DNA from: Acanthacorydalis orientalis
Lineage: Eukaryota > Arthropoda > Insecta > Megaloptera > Corydalidae
DNA: 64,000 nucleotides
Reading direction: 5' to 3'
NCBI GenBank assembly: GCA_034766995.1
Contig: CM068322.1
Span: forward strand, 11,440,810 to 11,504,809
In this document: one piece after another, positions 36,563 to 46,250 of the stretch
How positions within the stretch are numbered: position 1 is the stretch's first letter
Layout: every line of letters begins with the position of its first letter
Program-made: the position numbers and the translations under genes
Notes under the pieces: model-generated
Told to the model about the DNA's origin: nothing
Databases searched by the model: none
Seen by the model: only the letters and a program-made list of their open reading frames with translations

Positions 36563-36565
<3 letters not shown>
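32676..36565. other. 3.9-kb AT-rich desert with two (TA)n tracts
   Basis: No gene or transposon protein seen. (TA)n at about 33331-33380 (interrupted by ACATACGAG) and at about 33764-33822. Open frames at 33867-34094 and 34248-34516 are AT-driven and unrecognised. The dispersed hairpin repeat copy C lies at 33065-33112. Confidence 0.55.
33065..33112 (+). repeat. Dispersed 47-bp hairpin repeat, copy C
   Basis: AGTTATTTGCGATTTTAGGA, then CGCTTCGAAAGTTAAGGTCA and TTAGTGGATG. It aligns with copies A, B and D, but its stem is partly lost. Confidence 0.6.

Positions 36566-36600
<35 letters not shown>
36566..36600. repeat. (TA)n microsatellite
   Basis: Pure TA run of about 34 bp. Confidence 0.95.
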
Positions 36601-36602
<2 letters not shown>

Positions 36603-36969
36603 ATTTTATTCTTATTGAGTAATTAATTTGTTATATTAAAAAATAAAATAGATAATTCGTTCCCAATTAGAAACAATAAAACAAGTGTCTTTTTTAAAGA
36701 ATAATACATGAGCTCCATTGTTTTACTTTTCTATTTCATTATAACTGATGACTTCTAACTTACAAACAAGTTTCGTTTCTAAGAATAACTAGTTGAATAA
36801 TTGGTTCGTAGAAATTATTTCAGGGAGATAATTTAGAAAATAGGAAATAGAGTGTTCCTTATTCTCTTGAAATTGTTATTCTCTTGAATACTTTATTTCA
36901 AAAATTTTCTTCTATACATCGTAAATAGTGATAGTCGTATTCTTATAACATTTTTTATTATTAAATGTA

Positions 36970-37869
36970 CTGGGCGGCGCAAGAAAAAGGACGAAATGGT
37001 TTGAATACTTAATTTTTTTGTTATATTTTTCTTCTATTTCAGAATTTTATAAAAAAACTTGGGGAATTTATAATGGAAAAGTACACTATGTAACAACATA
37101 CCAAAATAATTTAAATTTATTTTTAAATCTAGGTTCAATTATTTTGACGCAGTGAGCATATTGTTATTATTGTAATTCTCGAACAGGACCATCGAAGTTA
37201 ATGATTAATCGTTTGGTTGCACGTTTTCGATAACAAGGTGCAGTTAGTAACCGTCCAGGATCTGAAAGACATCATTAGGATCTTAGAGAGGAAAATTATT
37301 CAACACGTACAGGAGAGTATTGAAGAAAATCCTGAAACGACGACCAGAAGACATTCAACCCAACTTACAATATCTTGGATGTTACTTCAAAGGATTTTGA
37401 AAGCTTTAAAAATTTCACATACAAAGTGCAGCTTGTACAAAAGCTAAAGTCAACCAATTATCAGCATCGTTATGGAACTTTTACGGCATGTATTTGGCGA
37501 ACTCATAATTTCAAGAAACAGCAATTTTGTCTGATTTGAAACCACTAGATTTTTTCATTGGGGCTACTTAAAAGGACGCTTATGTGTTAAAAAACCAAAA
37601 ACCACCTTGCAGCTAAGAAAACAACATCTTAGAAGAAATTGGAGCATTATGTCCAAGAATTCTGAGAGAAGTGATGGAAAATGCCATAGAAAGAGCTTGA
37701 ACAAATGAAGTCGAAAATGAACTTCACTTAAGTGATGTCATTTTTTATGTGCAATCTGGAAAAATTCCCCATCTTTTTACTATATTTTGTGAAATAAAAA
37801 AAGATGAAAATATTCTAATACAAAAAATATTAATGATTTAAACCTCTTCATTCTTTTTACACTACCCCA
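36970..37869 (+). mobile_element. Tc1/mariner-superfamily element, deleted copy of the 15.4-kb family
   Basis: Left end CTGGGCGGCGCAAGAAAAAG, then GACGAAATGG, after TA. The right end, CTCTTCATTCTTTTTACACT followed by ACCCCA-TA, is a decayed inverse. Length is 900 bp against about 1141 bp for the copy at 15452. Shared interior landmarks are TTTGACGCAG, GATTAATCGTTTGGTTGCAC and TTTTCGATAACAAGG/ACAACAAAGTG. The deletion lies in the middle of the transposase. Confidence 0.8.
37075..37790 (+). pseudogene. DDE_3-type transposase relic, internally deleted
   Basis: An ATG-started leader at 37074 is followed by a frame (37217-37447) giving VQESIEENPETTTRRHSTQL, ISWMLLQRILKALK and THTKCSL-like sequence. 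This is the linker and second helix-turn-helix of the same family as 15570-16515, before the Y-K-I-Q-L-V block. The first catalytic aspartate region is deleted. The C-terminal part resumes at about 37465 with YGTFTACIWRTHNFKKQQF-like and LGYLKGRLC-like pieces, and ends with the LSDVIFYVQSGKIPHL-like tail. Not functional. Confidence 0.75.
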
Positions 37870-38557
37870 TAGTTTCATATTTAATTAATTTGAACCATTC
37901 ATTGCCATAAGTAAATTTAAACTAGAATTATTATTTTTTTTTTAAAAAAAGAAATGATTTTCTGAACTAACGTGAAGTTTATAATTCTATATTGTTTTAT
38001 ATTTCGATGTATTACAGTAAGAATTTAATTTTTCAAGAACTAAATTAATAAAGAAGAAATATAAGAAATAATAAGAAGTTTATTTTCATTGAAAGTGATC
38101 TTACAGGATTGTTAAAAAAACATGTTATATAATCATAAAAGAGATACAATACAGAAATTTCAGTGAAACGAAATAAGATAGTATTTATACATACTAATTT
38201 TGTTTAGATTTATTTATTATTATTGATTTCGACCTCTATCTAATGTCAATATTAATGATGACAAATAATATTCTAATAATTTTCAATTATTTTTTTTGTA
38301 ATTAAATTGTAAAAAAATAATAGAATTATATTCTACTACATAAGAATTTACAATATAAAAAAGGAGAAGAGAATTATGTGTACATATATATATATGAGCC
38401 TGTGTGTGTACATATGTGTAAAAACATTTAATAAAAAAATGTGACTGTTCCGATTTATTTATCTTTCTCAAAACGATAACGAATATGAAATGAATAACTT
38501 TTATAATAAAAACTTGTACTTGATGGATTTAAAATATAAGCTTAATATAAAATAAAG

Positions 38558-38559
<2 letters not shown>
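37870..38559. other. AT-rich sequence, no gene seen
   Basis: A short TA/TG-rich patch lies at about 38383-38418. Nothing else recognised. Confidence 0.6.

Positions 38560-38591
<32 letters not shown>
38560..38591. repeat. (TA)n microsatellite
   Basis: TA run of about 30 bp. Confidence 0.9.
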
Positions 38592-38594
<3 letters not shown>

Positions 38595-38657
38595 TATAAG
38601 TATATCACTATGTATGAGTATTTATTTGTATATAGGTTATGACTGTACAAAAAAAAG

Positions 38658-38689
38658 TTGCCTCAAGTACGAAGGAAAACTTGAGACAA
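38658..38689. other. Short hairpin, 11-bp stem
   Basis: TTGCCTCAAGT and ACTTGAGACAA pair at 10 of 11 positions around a 10-nt loop (ACGAAGGAAA). Confidence 0.5.
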
Positions 38690-38869
38690 TAATAGAGCAA
38701 ACACATTTACAGTACATTAAAACAAATCGTTCCACGTTATGTTCGTTGCCGTTCTCTCTATCTAATAAAAAATTCAAGTGAAAGTACTAAAAAAACAAAC
38801 ACATAAATAAAGTTGTAGCAACAACAAATTTAAACAAAACTTAAGTCAATTGTAGTCCAATTACAGCGC

Positions 38870-39050
38870 TTACGTGATCCATAATTATCACTCAACAGTA
38901 GACCAGAGTGGCGTCTGCGGCGAAGAGTCTAGGGGCGTTATTGCCCCCCGGGGGGCACGCGAGAACGTCTCGCACTGAACTCTAGATCTACTCGACACGC
39001 ACACAGTCTTGGTAGATTCAAGACACGCGAGACGCCAATATCGTTGGTGA
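38870..39050. other. GC-rich island with strong dyad symmetry
   Basis: Contains the perfect 14-bp palindrome GCCCCCCGGGGGGC (38943-38956) and, next to it, GCGAGAACGTCTCGC. Outer arms GGCGTCT (about 38911) and AGACGCC (about 39029) are also inverted. No coding similarity. Bordered on the right by (TA)n at 39105-39156. Confidence 0.55.
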
Positions 39051-39099
39051 TTTTTTGATGTTGCAGACGTTTACTTCTTGTAAAACATATATACTTAGT

Positions 39100-39104
<5 letters not shown>

Positions 39105-39156
<52 letters not shown>
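39105..39156. repeat. (TA)n microsatellite
   Basis: TA run of about 50 bp. Confidence 0.95.
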
Positions 39157-39159
<3 letters not shown>

Positions 39160-40229
39160 ATATGTTATGTAGATCTATGATTTTCATTTATTGTTCTTTA
39201 TATTCAGTACTGACTTCAATACTGAGCTATTTGAAATTATTGTACATTACTATGTTTATAAACAGATAATTTTTCTTCAAAAAGATTATTTAAAATAACT
39301 AAGAAATACATTTTAAGTAAAATACAAGAATAGAACAATTTTAAATGTACACTACAAATATTTATGGTAAGGATATTATAATTATGATTAAAACGAAATT
39401 GATTACGTCAATTTATTTCATCAATCCAGATTAAAACCATTTTAAAAATACATTTTTGATTCGAAGAAAGAAACAATTAGAATATAAATTTTACACAGGT
39501 TTGGTATAGTCATATACTTCAATAATTTTTCAATAGAGTTACTAGATATGTAGATGGTATTTTCATAGCAGTAAATAAAAGTGTTAAATGCTGGCAGTAA
39601 AAAATGTATCCAGCAAATGTAACAATAGCTTGAGTTCTCTTTTAGACATATTCATTAATTTGGAAGAATAAACCATGAGATGTTTTTCCATTTCAGAAAA
39701 TAGATGCATTTTCAGTTCTATCAAATTTCGAAAAACTTCCCCGAGGTGTTTATGTCCAAGAAGTTTATTCTGTGGAATTTATGGTCACAATTTACTGCAC
39801 AGTAACAATATTGAGGAGTACTAATATTGAGAGAAAACCAGTACTTTAGTGGTTAAGAGCCACGTTATGTCTAGTTATTACAGCTTGGCAATTAAGTGGT
39901 TGATCACCTATCAGATATATCTTTTTAGAACAGAATGATTTTTTTTTGATCTACCGGTCTGATAAGTGTAACAATTTATATGAAAACTATGTTCAAAAAT
40001 AGATTAAATAAATATTATGTGGAAAGTATGTTAATTTACAATAATTTTTTAAAAGGAACTTTATTCTGATACTGAGTAAGAACTTTTACATTTTTTCAAA
40101 TAATTTTATCGGATATATCGCTTTTTGAATGAAAGATTCTTATGTATATATATATATATGATTTTACTAATTTTTTATGCAGTTCACAATATCCGGACTT
40201 ACAATACTTCACCTCAATTTGAAATTTCA
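39157..40229. other. AT-rich sequence, no gene seen
   Basis: The part from about 39590 to 39960 is of higher complexity but matches nothing I recognise. Confidence 0.5.
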
Positions 40230-40650
40230 AGGCTCGTTTGTCGTGAAGAAGAAAACAGAATTTATGTCATGAACAAACAAATGATTTTTCAATTTAGTGC
40301 AAAGTTGAAGACCTTCTCGAATTATATTTGCAATGAGGGGGTAGATTTTACTTCTGATTCACTATCGTTTGCTAGATCTTCGACGGCATCTAAAGTTATA
40401 CAATAATATCAACGTCACTTAAGGTATTATCCACAAGTAATTCGTTGACATCTTTCTGGTTAAATTATCAAAACCTTCTCCACCAATTTCATGTGCCAAT
40501 GTAATAATTTCAGCAGATAGTGTCGATGTTTGTATAGTTGCACTGCTTTTAACACATCCAGGCCAAGCTGGTTTCCAGCAGCGATTTAAAGATTGTGGTT
40601 CTATTTCAACGATAGCATATACAACATAATTTAAACAGTCCAGAATAGAA
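40230..40650 (-). pseudogene. Probable Tigger/pogo transposase C-terminal relic
   Basis: Minus-strand translation reads SLNRCWKPAWPGCVKSS, then a linker and ITLAHEIGGEGFDNLTRKMS. This recalls the segment after the DDE domain in Tigger-like transposases, where W-K-L-W-P and an acidic E-I-G-G-E-G-F block occur. Further left, DAVEDLANDSESEV and a K-V-F-N-F-A-L-K piece may be the acidic tail and final helix. Stops interrupt it and no terminal repeats were found. The assignment rests on two short motifs. Confidence 0.5.
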
Positions 40651-40929
40651 AATTTTAAAATAAAAAATATAAATTTGAAAAAATATAATAATTTAAATTT
40701 AATTTTTTTCACAACATGCAGCTCATATATGTATATAAAATGGGGAAACCCTGAATTTGCATGAAATATGCACCACATAACTTCAAAATTACATTAAGAA
40801 GATAGGCATAGAAACAGACTCGACTGTATTAGTTTTTTTAACATGAATTATATTATTGTGATTGTAAACATTGAAGATAAAAATAACAAAAACTGCACGA
40901 TTGATTTTCTAAATATATATATATAAAAT
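40651..40929. other. AT-rich sequence, no gene seen
   Basis: No recognisable feature apart from a short TA run at about 40914-40926. Confidence 0.55.
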
Positions 40930-41350
40930 AATATGTCCATACAGAAAAGCGGCCAGAGCGGTTTTGTTTATTGGATTTGCTTTACGTAATCACTGACGAA
41001 GCGTCCGCCGGCCAACACGCAGAGAAAATTTCATTTTTGCCTGCGGAATCCGTCGTACTAACACACGGACACAGGCGTCGACTGGCCACTGCTGACCAGC
41101 GTCGAGATAAAAGCCGAGCTTACTAATATCATGTCAGTTTATGTCCGTTGCATGTAACGTTGAACCCACAATACGTAAACTGAATATTTCACGGACTTTT
41201 TTTTCCAATGGAAAATAGTGCGAGCGGAGCGTGTACATTTTATCGTCGTAAAAAATCAATTAGTTCTGTATCTCTCGTGCTATATATTAACGTTTTAATT
41301 AAATTTAGTGTTTGTGCACGAAATCGTTAGAATAGAACGATGGACCGAAG
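40930..41350. other. GC-richer unique island, no coding match
   Basis: Complex, CpG-containing block including GAAGCGTCCGCCGGCC and AGGCGTCGACTGGCC. It also holds TTGTTTATTGG, a forkhead-like sequence. No gene recognised. Confidence 0.4.
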
Positions 41351-42163
41351 AAAACTACAACTTATATCAATTATCTTAAAATGAAAATTTTTAAAGAAAA
41401 TTAATATAAATTAGTAGATTTAAGAAAATTTTATTTAAATTCATATTTGAAAATAGTTGCAGAACACAATAAAAACTGCTAATAAAAATATAATAATTTA
41501 TAAATAGTATTTTTTTTTCAATTTAAGATATTTCTGGTATGTTTTATTTCTTCACAGTGTTATGTTGAAGTATTTAAGATAACTTTTTATTAGCTAAAAA
41601 TGGAGTGTTCTAAAATTTGGAGATAAAATTTTACAATATCTATCAAACACTCATTATATTACAAACTAGGAATGTTCTTCCATTACACTTTGGTCCATGT
41701 GTTTAAGTTCATTATCACAAATTATTTTCCCATCACACAAAAAATATTTTTTCATCAAATATTTTCAATAAATGATTACTGATTTTTGTCTGCTGCTTAT
41801 GCGCATTCCGAATACCATGCTACCATCCTTAGTACAGAAAAATCCATATATTTTTCTTCTGCTATGAGGAAGATGAAATCGAAAAGTACATAATCAACAA
41901 TCAAAAATGTCCAATCATTTATTGAAATTTTTTAATCAGAAGAACTTTTTGTGTCTTATTTTACTATTTATGTGATCATCTGAAAAATATATATATATAT
42001 ATATATATACAGTGATTTATATTCCATGAAGTAACCAATTAACAAAAATTTAAATAATATAAGAATGAAATTATATATCAGCGACCTTTCTTATTAGAAT
42101 AATTTAAGTCAATTATCAGGTTCATATGTAAAAATATTATATAATTTTAATGTATAATCTGTC

Positions 42164-42208
<45 letters not shown>

Positions 42209-42370
42209 ACATATATTTTCAAACAATTTGTTTTATTTTATAAATATGAAATCGACTATTATTATATTTTGAATGAAAGCTGTTGCCTACAAATGAACAC
42301 GATTTAATTAATAGTGTACATTTTACTGTCTGATTTTTTAAATTAAAATTTAATTATTTTATTTCTATAA

Positions 42371-42435
<65 letters not shown>

Positions 42436-42737
42436 TAGAGTGCTTTGCCGCCTGTTTTCTGCGCTCACCAACCCAATTTATCAATTATTAGCTTGTATAC
42501 GAACAGAATAAAACACTAAACATATTGTTTAAGACTCATTATGTCTATATAATTATTATCACAGATATATTGTAACGTAGTAGTTGATATATATGTTAGT
42601 ATTCTATATAAACATCGTAGTATATAATTTTTTTGCAACGTAGTAGTTTTTTTTTTGATAATTTTGATATATATATATATATGTCTCAAAATTCACTGAT
42701 AAAGATATTTTATAACATTTTTGTATAATTAAAATAT
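41351..42737. other. AT-rich sequence with three (TA)n tracts
   Basis: (TA)n at about 41985-42010, 42167-42207 and 42377-42435. The repeats at 42570-42660 include two near-identical AACGTAGTAGTT blocks. No gene recognised. Confidence 0.6.
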
Positions 42738-43110
42738 AGGTTTGTTCGGTATGTACACGGAACTTACTCTGAACTGACTCTTGAATTTTATGACTTTACT
42801 CAAACTTTCTTACTTTGAACTTGTTTTATCGAACAACATAGAGTAAGATTAGAGTAAAATCATATAAATACTGTCAAGTTTGGGCGATTTATTTATTCGA
42901 TAGCGATTATCATAGATAGAGACTCTCGAGTTAGACAAAGATGCTCGCGTTATTTTAATAAGAAGCTAGAGTAAGTTCAGAGTAACAAATCCCCTGTTAT
43001 GAACTTGCTTTAAACTGTTCGACGAAAATCCCGAGTAATTTCAAAATACATATCGAACAGAAAAGTGTAAAATTTCTTACTCCGAGTAAGTTCAGTGTCG
43101 AACAGACCTT
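42738..43110. mobile_element. About 373-bp MITE with subterminal GAGTAAGTTC repeats
   Basis: The left end AGGTTTGTTCGGTATGTACA, then CGGAACTTACTCTGAACTG, is the inverse of the right end, which reads AGGTCTGTTCGACACTGAAC, then TTACTCGGAGTAAG on the other strand. Inside, GAGTAAG/AGAGTAA motifs recur in both orientations (about 42841, 42970, 43033 and 43080), giving it a subterminal-repeat structure. No coding capacity. Target duplication and superfamily cannot be decided. Confidence 0.7.
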
Positions 43111-43618
43111 ATAATTCATGAAACGATTTAAACATCTCTTTCTTATATTTTCTGTTTTCTGAAATTTAATTTTTTTGTTCATTGGAATTTTCTTGTACAG
43201 ACATTCCCTTATTTACGTACCTGGATCATTCCAAAGCATATTAGGTAAGTCAAAACATATGTATGTAGGATTATACTCTACGCTAGTGTTATATATATAC
43301 TCAACAATAAAGTTATGTTTAACAGTAAACATTAAGTACAGGTACATACCCAAAAGTAACTCCTGTACATTAGTGTAACATCAAATACTTTAACTGCTGT
43401 ATGCAATACTGTGCATTACTATATAAAATAATAAAAATATAAATTTTGAAAATCATGATAAATTTTTATTTTTTGAGAATTACCATTATGAGAATTGTAC
43501 GTCCGCATGCCATTAATTTCAATATGTATTGTAAACGCAAACTTTGATAGAGAATTTGAAGCAAACTACGGTTGACGTACGCAATTGTTGCACAGAAAAT
43601 AAAGAAAACAACAAATAA
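43111..43618. other. AT-rich sequence, no gene seen
   Basis: The small open frame at 43175-43378 has no recognisable similarity. Confidence 0.55.
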
Positions 43619-43704
43619 AAATTTAATGTACATATATGAATCCGATTTTACTTTGATACACCATTTTCCGTTAAAGTAAAATCGTTTTCATGTACAGAAA
43701 ATTT
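43619..43704. other. 86-nt hairpin of pre-miRNA size
   Basis: The stem is built from AAATTT, TGTACA, TGAA and a perfect 12-bp core (CGATTTTACTTT / AAAGTAAAATCG), closed by an 18-nt loop, with small internal loops between. The shape and length suit a pre-miRNA; a very short inverted-repeat transposon is the alternative. I recognise no known microRNA seed. Strand of transcription unknown. Confidence 0.5.
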
Positions 43705-44136
43705 GTATCTGTTATTTAAATGTTTATAATAAATAAATGTTCATTAAATGTTCATTATGATGAATTTTAAACCTAAATTTAATTAAACAAAGTATGTAAG
43801 TTGAGTACTATATACATAGGATCTACATAAGTATATATATATATATATAGTTTGAGCAACTACAACTGGAAAAAGGAAACAAATAATTGCTGCATAACTA
43901 TGAAATTAGATTTAAAACAAATATTTAAGAGGAATTTTTATTATTTTCTGTTCTTTCAACCTTATGCTAATACAAATATAAAGCGTACATCCTATGATGT
44001 ATATAGTATTTATTTATTTTCAAATTTTAAACTTGTATATCTATTTAAACAAAATCAAATATACGTCTATTTTTGTTTATTTTTTAATTAAAATTTATTC
44101 TATATATAATAAAGAAGTATTATTTATAAGTTAGTT
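43705..44136. other. AT-rich sequence with (TA)n at 43833-43850
   Basis: The open frame at 43852-44091 is Tyr/Phe/Asn-rich and unrecognised. Confidence 0.55.
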
Positions 44137-44183
44137 AGTTATTTGGGTTTAACGGCGTGTCGACAACTGAGATCATTAGCGCA
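44137..44183 (+). repeat. Dispersed 47-bp hairpin repeat, copy D
   Basis: AGTTATTTGGGTTTAACGGC, then GTGTCGACAACTGAGATCAT and TAGCGCATAG. It aligns with copies A-C and lies 28 bp before a TTAA-type MITE. Confidence 0.6.
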
Positions 44184-44211
44184 TAGAAAAATATTCATAA
44201 GATATCGATTA

Positions 44212-44890
44212 TTAACCCTTTGGAGCAGGGGAGGGGGAAAGATTGTTAAAATATTTAAATATTTCAATCAAATATATCAAATATTTTTCGCTTAATTGGG
44301 TATTATTTTATTGTAAATAAAATAAAAATTACACATTTGTCGGTTACAAGAAAAAATAAATCAATTCAGATTGTCCATTAGAAATTTCATAACTATCTGA
44401 TGTATCGTGGAAAATCATTAACAATATTCAGGGAAACCTAAATCTCTTGATTGAAAACATATAATTGAAATCGAAAAAATTGATGGCAATTGAAAATTTG
44501 CACAAATAACATTAATGTTGAGTGTAAAAAGTTTCGAAATAATCAAGTGTGCACAAAACGGGTTCACATCGGTCACATCTTGTACATGAACGTGGAATCT
44601 AGAAATTTTTTATACGCTTTCTTCCAGTAATGAACTTTCGGAAAAAGTACTATTTAACTCCATTCTTAAATTCATAATTTTTATTGGTTTTCAAATTAAA
44701 AAACCGCGATTTTTTCTGATTTTTGGACGACCCTATTTTTTTAATGAAAGAAAAAGTTATAAATTTAGTCTCATTAGAAAGATATTAGTGACCTTTAGAT
44801 GTATCATCCAAAAGATAGTGTTCTAAGACCATAGTTTCTTTGAAAAACTTCAATGGATTCCTAGATCCACGTCTAGCTTCAAAGGGTTAA
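44212..44890 (+). mobile_element. TTAA-flanked MITE (piggyBac-type ends), 679 bp
   Basis: Left boundary TTAA-CCCTTTGGAGC and right boundary GCTTCAAAGGG-TTAA are inverted repeats with a TTAA duplication. The interior lacks transposase similarity but aligns along its length with 2378-3037, and its first 90 bp with 1817-1916. With three copies in 64 kb it is a dispersed non-autonomous family, presumably mobilised by a piggyBac-type enzyme encoded elsewhere. Confidence 0.85.
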
Positions 44891-45850
44891 GTGACAGTAA
44901 ATTGTCTTAAACACTTAAAGAGATGTATGTACTCTAGGAATCACTATTTAACTCTACGTTGAAAAATTTAACTTCATATTAAATAGACAAGAATAAAAAA
45001 GAAGTTTAAAAATCGTCGTACTGAAGTAATTAACAAATTTTATTCAAAAAATTAAAGTTGTCAAACTATTTTATCTGTCAAACAATTGAAAGAAATTTGG
45101 CTAAGTGATCAAATGCTAACCAATCATGAAAAAAATAAACTTGTTTTATAAATAAAATATTTTTACTGACTTATTTGTCTTTTCAGAATGTCTATATAAT
45201 TTGTAATAATATTGAGAGATAATTTTAATTTTTTCAATGGAAATATTCTCTGTCTGTAGAAAATATAGTTAACAGAATATTAAACTTAATTTATCATTAT
45301 AAAAAGAGAAAAGAAATAGAACAATAATTAAGAAATATTTAATTAGTATTAAAATAAAATATTTTTTAGGTAAGGAATAATTTTATTTGCATGATTTATA
45401 TACTTTTTAACATTTATAAAATGTGATAAGTATTAAAATTGCGATATATATTAAAAATGTATACTTTTATTGTTATTTTGTCAAAGTATTAAACAGCATA
45501 ATTGTTATTATTTCTGAGCTATATACAAAGTAAAATCAAGGAATTTATTTTTTTTAAAAAAATATACTTTCAATTTGTTTTTTATCTACTAAACCTGTGC
45601 GATAAAATTAGTTGTAATAATATTGAAAATAAATAAAATTGGTATAATTTAGATGTATACTGATTCTTCTGAAAAAAACTTAATTTTTTATCTATCATTT
45701 GTGTATAATTTATAGATATATAAGGCATAATTGATTAAAAGTTATTCATATAATAAATGATTGTAACTGAGTGTGAAATAGTTTATTTAAAAACTTCATT
45801 TTAATTAAGTTATTTTTTATTTAAGTTTATATACCATTTGAATACCGACA
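44891..45850. other. AT-rich sequence, no gene seen
   Basis: No recognisable feature. Confidence 0.6.
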
Positions 45851-45890
45851 CACACATACACATATATATATACATATATATGTATACTCA
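45851..45890. repeat. (CA)n(TA)n microsatellite
   Basis: ACACACATACACA followed by TA repeats. Confidence 0.9.
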
Positions 45891-45929
45891 GCTGATATCT
45901 GTGTGTATGGTTATTTATACCCTTGTGTG

Positions 45930-46250
45930 TATAAAGAACGAGCGAGTATTGAAAAATTCTCTTCCAGAGAAACTCATTCATCACTCACTTGTCCAACAGT
46001 CGATGATGACGGCCTGCAATGGTATTTCAAGCTTAGATCAGTGGGGTTCAGATTGACCCATCGTTATATTCCAAGAACTGGACGTAGGATATGCCTGATT
46101 CGTTCCTCTTGGGAAATGAAGCATCGACCGTTAGTTTACCGTCCAACGCTGAATACACTGAATCAGTTCACACATTTATTTTGTTCATATGTAATATTTG
46201 ATAGTTTGATATCATCGATTGATTCGAGTTCTAATATCGCAGGTTTGTAA
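45930..46250. other. More complex unique block, no coding match
   Basis: An open frame at 45903-46250 (115 codons) spans it, including LQWYFKLRSVGFRLTHRYIP. I recognise no domain, and a stop follows directly. It could be an unrecognised exon, a decayed element or regulatory DNA. Confidence 0.3.

Noticed and set aside
45903..46250. 115-codon open frame
   Set aside because: Longest unexplained frame, but it starts in a microsatellite flank and shows no domain; left as an unexplained block.
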